Positions 4,637 to 5,503 of a stretch of DNA of 5,503 nt are shown in pieces. Position numbers and translations under genes: made by a program. Numbering within the stretch: the first letter of the stretch is position 1; the number at the start of each line of letters is the position of its first letter. Below the pieces are notes generated by a model, which had not been told where the DNA came from, did no database searches, and was given only the letters and a program-made list of their open reading frames with translations. This stretch comes from Microcaldota archaeon (GTDB taxonomy: Archaea; Micrarchaeota; Micrarchaeia; Anstonellales; Bilamarchaeaceae). The stretch spans positions 1 through 5,503 of the forward strand of contig JAHJBR010000120.1 of assembly GCA_018813445.1 (NCBI GenBank), read 5' to 3'.

Positions 4637-5503
4637 TTATTGGGCTTTTGGGCTAAAGATTCTTGTATTGCCTTCTTTAGAGTTTATTTGAATGGATTGA
4701 ATAAGGCCTAGCTCTTCTAATTTGGATAGATAGTTGCGCACAGAACGCTCGTTTATCTTTATGCGGGAGTAGAGATCACCGCTTTGGATTTGTCCTGCTT
4801 TTCTTATTTCCTCAAGAACTAGCTTTTCTTCTCTTGATAGGTTTTGTTCTCTTTCTGATTTCAATAGAGTTTGCGCATCTTTCTTTATCTTTCCCACATG
4901 TTCTACTGTTATTTTTTTGGAATCAGATTTTTCAGCTTCTTTCGCTGCAAGCCAAAGCGTGTTTATTCCTAATCTTGCATCTCCTCCGTTTTTGGCTGCA
5001 AATCCTGCACATAAACCTATTACTTCGTCATCCCAAGTTTCTGGAAAAAATCCTAATTTTGCACGTTCGCGCAAAATATCTTTTAGTTGTTGCGGTGAGT
5101 AAGAATGGAATTTCAGCACAGATTGAAGAAGTGAACTTCTCACTCTCCTGTCCAAACGCATTATGAAATCTTCGCGGTTGGTTATTGCAATTACAACTGA
5201 ATCTATTCCGAAATTTTCTTTCATGCGGAGAAAATCGTAGAGGATAGCATTCTTTTCTTCAGAAACAAGCATATCTATATCGTCCAGGATTATTACCGGG
5301 GTTTTCTTTTCTTTTTTTAGGAATTCCACTATGTACTGGATCACTTCATCTGCACTTCTTCCTCTTCTTGAGATTGCATATCCTAAAGAAGTGAGTATAG
5401 CGGTTAATGCTGCATATCTGTATGCGTTTTCCATGCAGTTTATTCTTATGCAATGAACGCGGTTGGTGGCTTCTTTCAACTGATTCAGAATGTGCTTTGC
5501 AAG
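4637..5503 (-). CDS. cdc6: Orc1/Cdc6 replication initiator, 5'-truncated by the window edge
   Basis: 288 codons are visible; the frame is open past the right edge, so the N-terminus with Walker A is missing. The first visible residues, LAKHILNQL, are what normally follows the GKT loop. Numbering from the first visible codon: Walker B at about 71-77 (VIILDDID), sensor 1 N109 in AITNRED, an arginine-rich LDRRVRSSL at 117-125 in the usual Orc arginine-finger position, sensor 2 in GDARLGIN (R177), and a C-terminal winged helix at about 223-285 (LSREEKLVLEEI ... SGDLYSRIKINERSVRNYLSKLEELGLI) ending in TRIF. This domain order is that of archaeal Orc1/Cdc6, which binds origins and loads MCM. Family members are about 380-410 residues, so roughly 90-120 residues are off-window. 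Walker B reads DD where DE is usual. An in-frame TTG at 5479 is not a credible start because homology continues upstream. Origins often lie 5' of such genes, here outside the window. Confidence 0.9.
   Translation of the reverse strand, partial: LAKHILNQLKEATNRVHCIRINCMENAYRYAALTAILTSLGYAISRRGRSADEVIQYIVEFLKKEKKTPVIILDDIDMLVSEEKNAILYDFLRMKENFGIDSVVIAITNREDFIMRLDRRVRSSLLQSVLKFHSYSPQQLKDILRERAKLGFFPETWDDEVIGLCAGFAAKNGGDARLGINTLWLAAKEAEKSDSKKITVEHVGKIKKDAQTLLKSEREQNLSREEKLVLEEIRKAGQIQSGDLYSRIKINERSVRNYLSKLEELGLIQSIQINSKEGNTRIFSPKAQ

Noticed and set aside
4834..5166. Two overlapping plus-strand open frames (4834-5166 and 4917-5102) within orc1/cdc6
   Set aside because: They are antisense to the conserved AAA+ and winged-helix regions and have no independent coding evidence.
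5477..5479. TTG as the start of the Orc1/Cdc6 protein
   Set aside because: The frame continues to the window edge with LAKHILNQ, which fits the region after Walker A, so the gene is truncated by the window rather than starting here.

Overview
The window looks archaeal, from a compact, AT-rich genome. The indicators are an Orc1/Cdc6 replication initiator, a protein of the tRNA-splicing endonuclease (EndA) fold, TATA boxes instead of -35/-10 elements, at least one apparently leaderless start, U-tract candidate terminators, and GGTGA Shine-Dalgarno motifs four bases before two starts. A DPANN-type lineage is a reasonable guess, but nothing here proves it.

Left part (1-3269): a divergent locus. 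Leftwards from a 71-bp AT-rich intergenic region runs a 550-residue protein with an N-terminal winged helix and a very long coiled coil. It is followed by the cut-off N-terminus of what looks like a type II/IV secretion (pilus-type) ATPase. Rightwards runs a 445-residue protein made of four ungapped copies of a ~48-residue winged-helix-like repeat, the first two separated by a long glutamate-rich linker. The two divergent genes share promoter DNA and may form one functional unit. This is the most novel-looking part of the window.

Right part (3306-5503): all genes are on the minus strand. In transcription order they are orc1/cdc6 (5' end outside the window), a two-helix membrane protein with a bacterial-PH-like domain (bPH2/DUF304), an EndA-like protein coupled four bases behind it, and a 90-residue very basic protein with a histone H1-like lysine tail and its own strong promoter. 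The EndA-like protein keeps the catalytic lysine but has lost the tyrosine and histidine at exactly the right spacing, so it is best read as a structural, non-catalytic subunit that needs a catalytic partner encoded elsewhere.

The two halves meet tail to tail in a 36-bp intergenic region (3270-3305). It holds a small inverted repeat and an A6/T6 tract, and the lysine codons of the basic protein supply U-rich tracts that may end transcription of the opposite gene. No tRNA, rRNA, CRISPR array, insertion sequence or recognisable replication origin is visible. No stretch over 300 bases lacks a gene.
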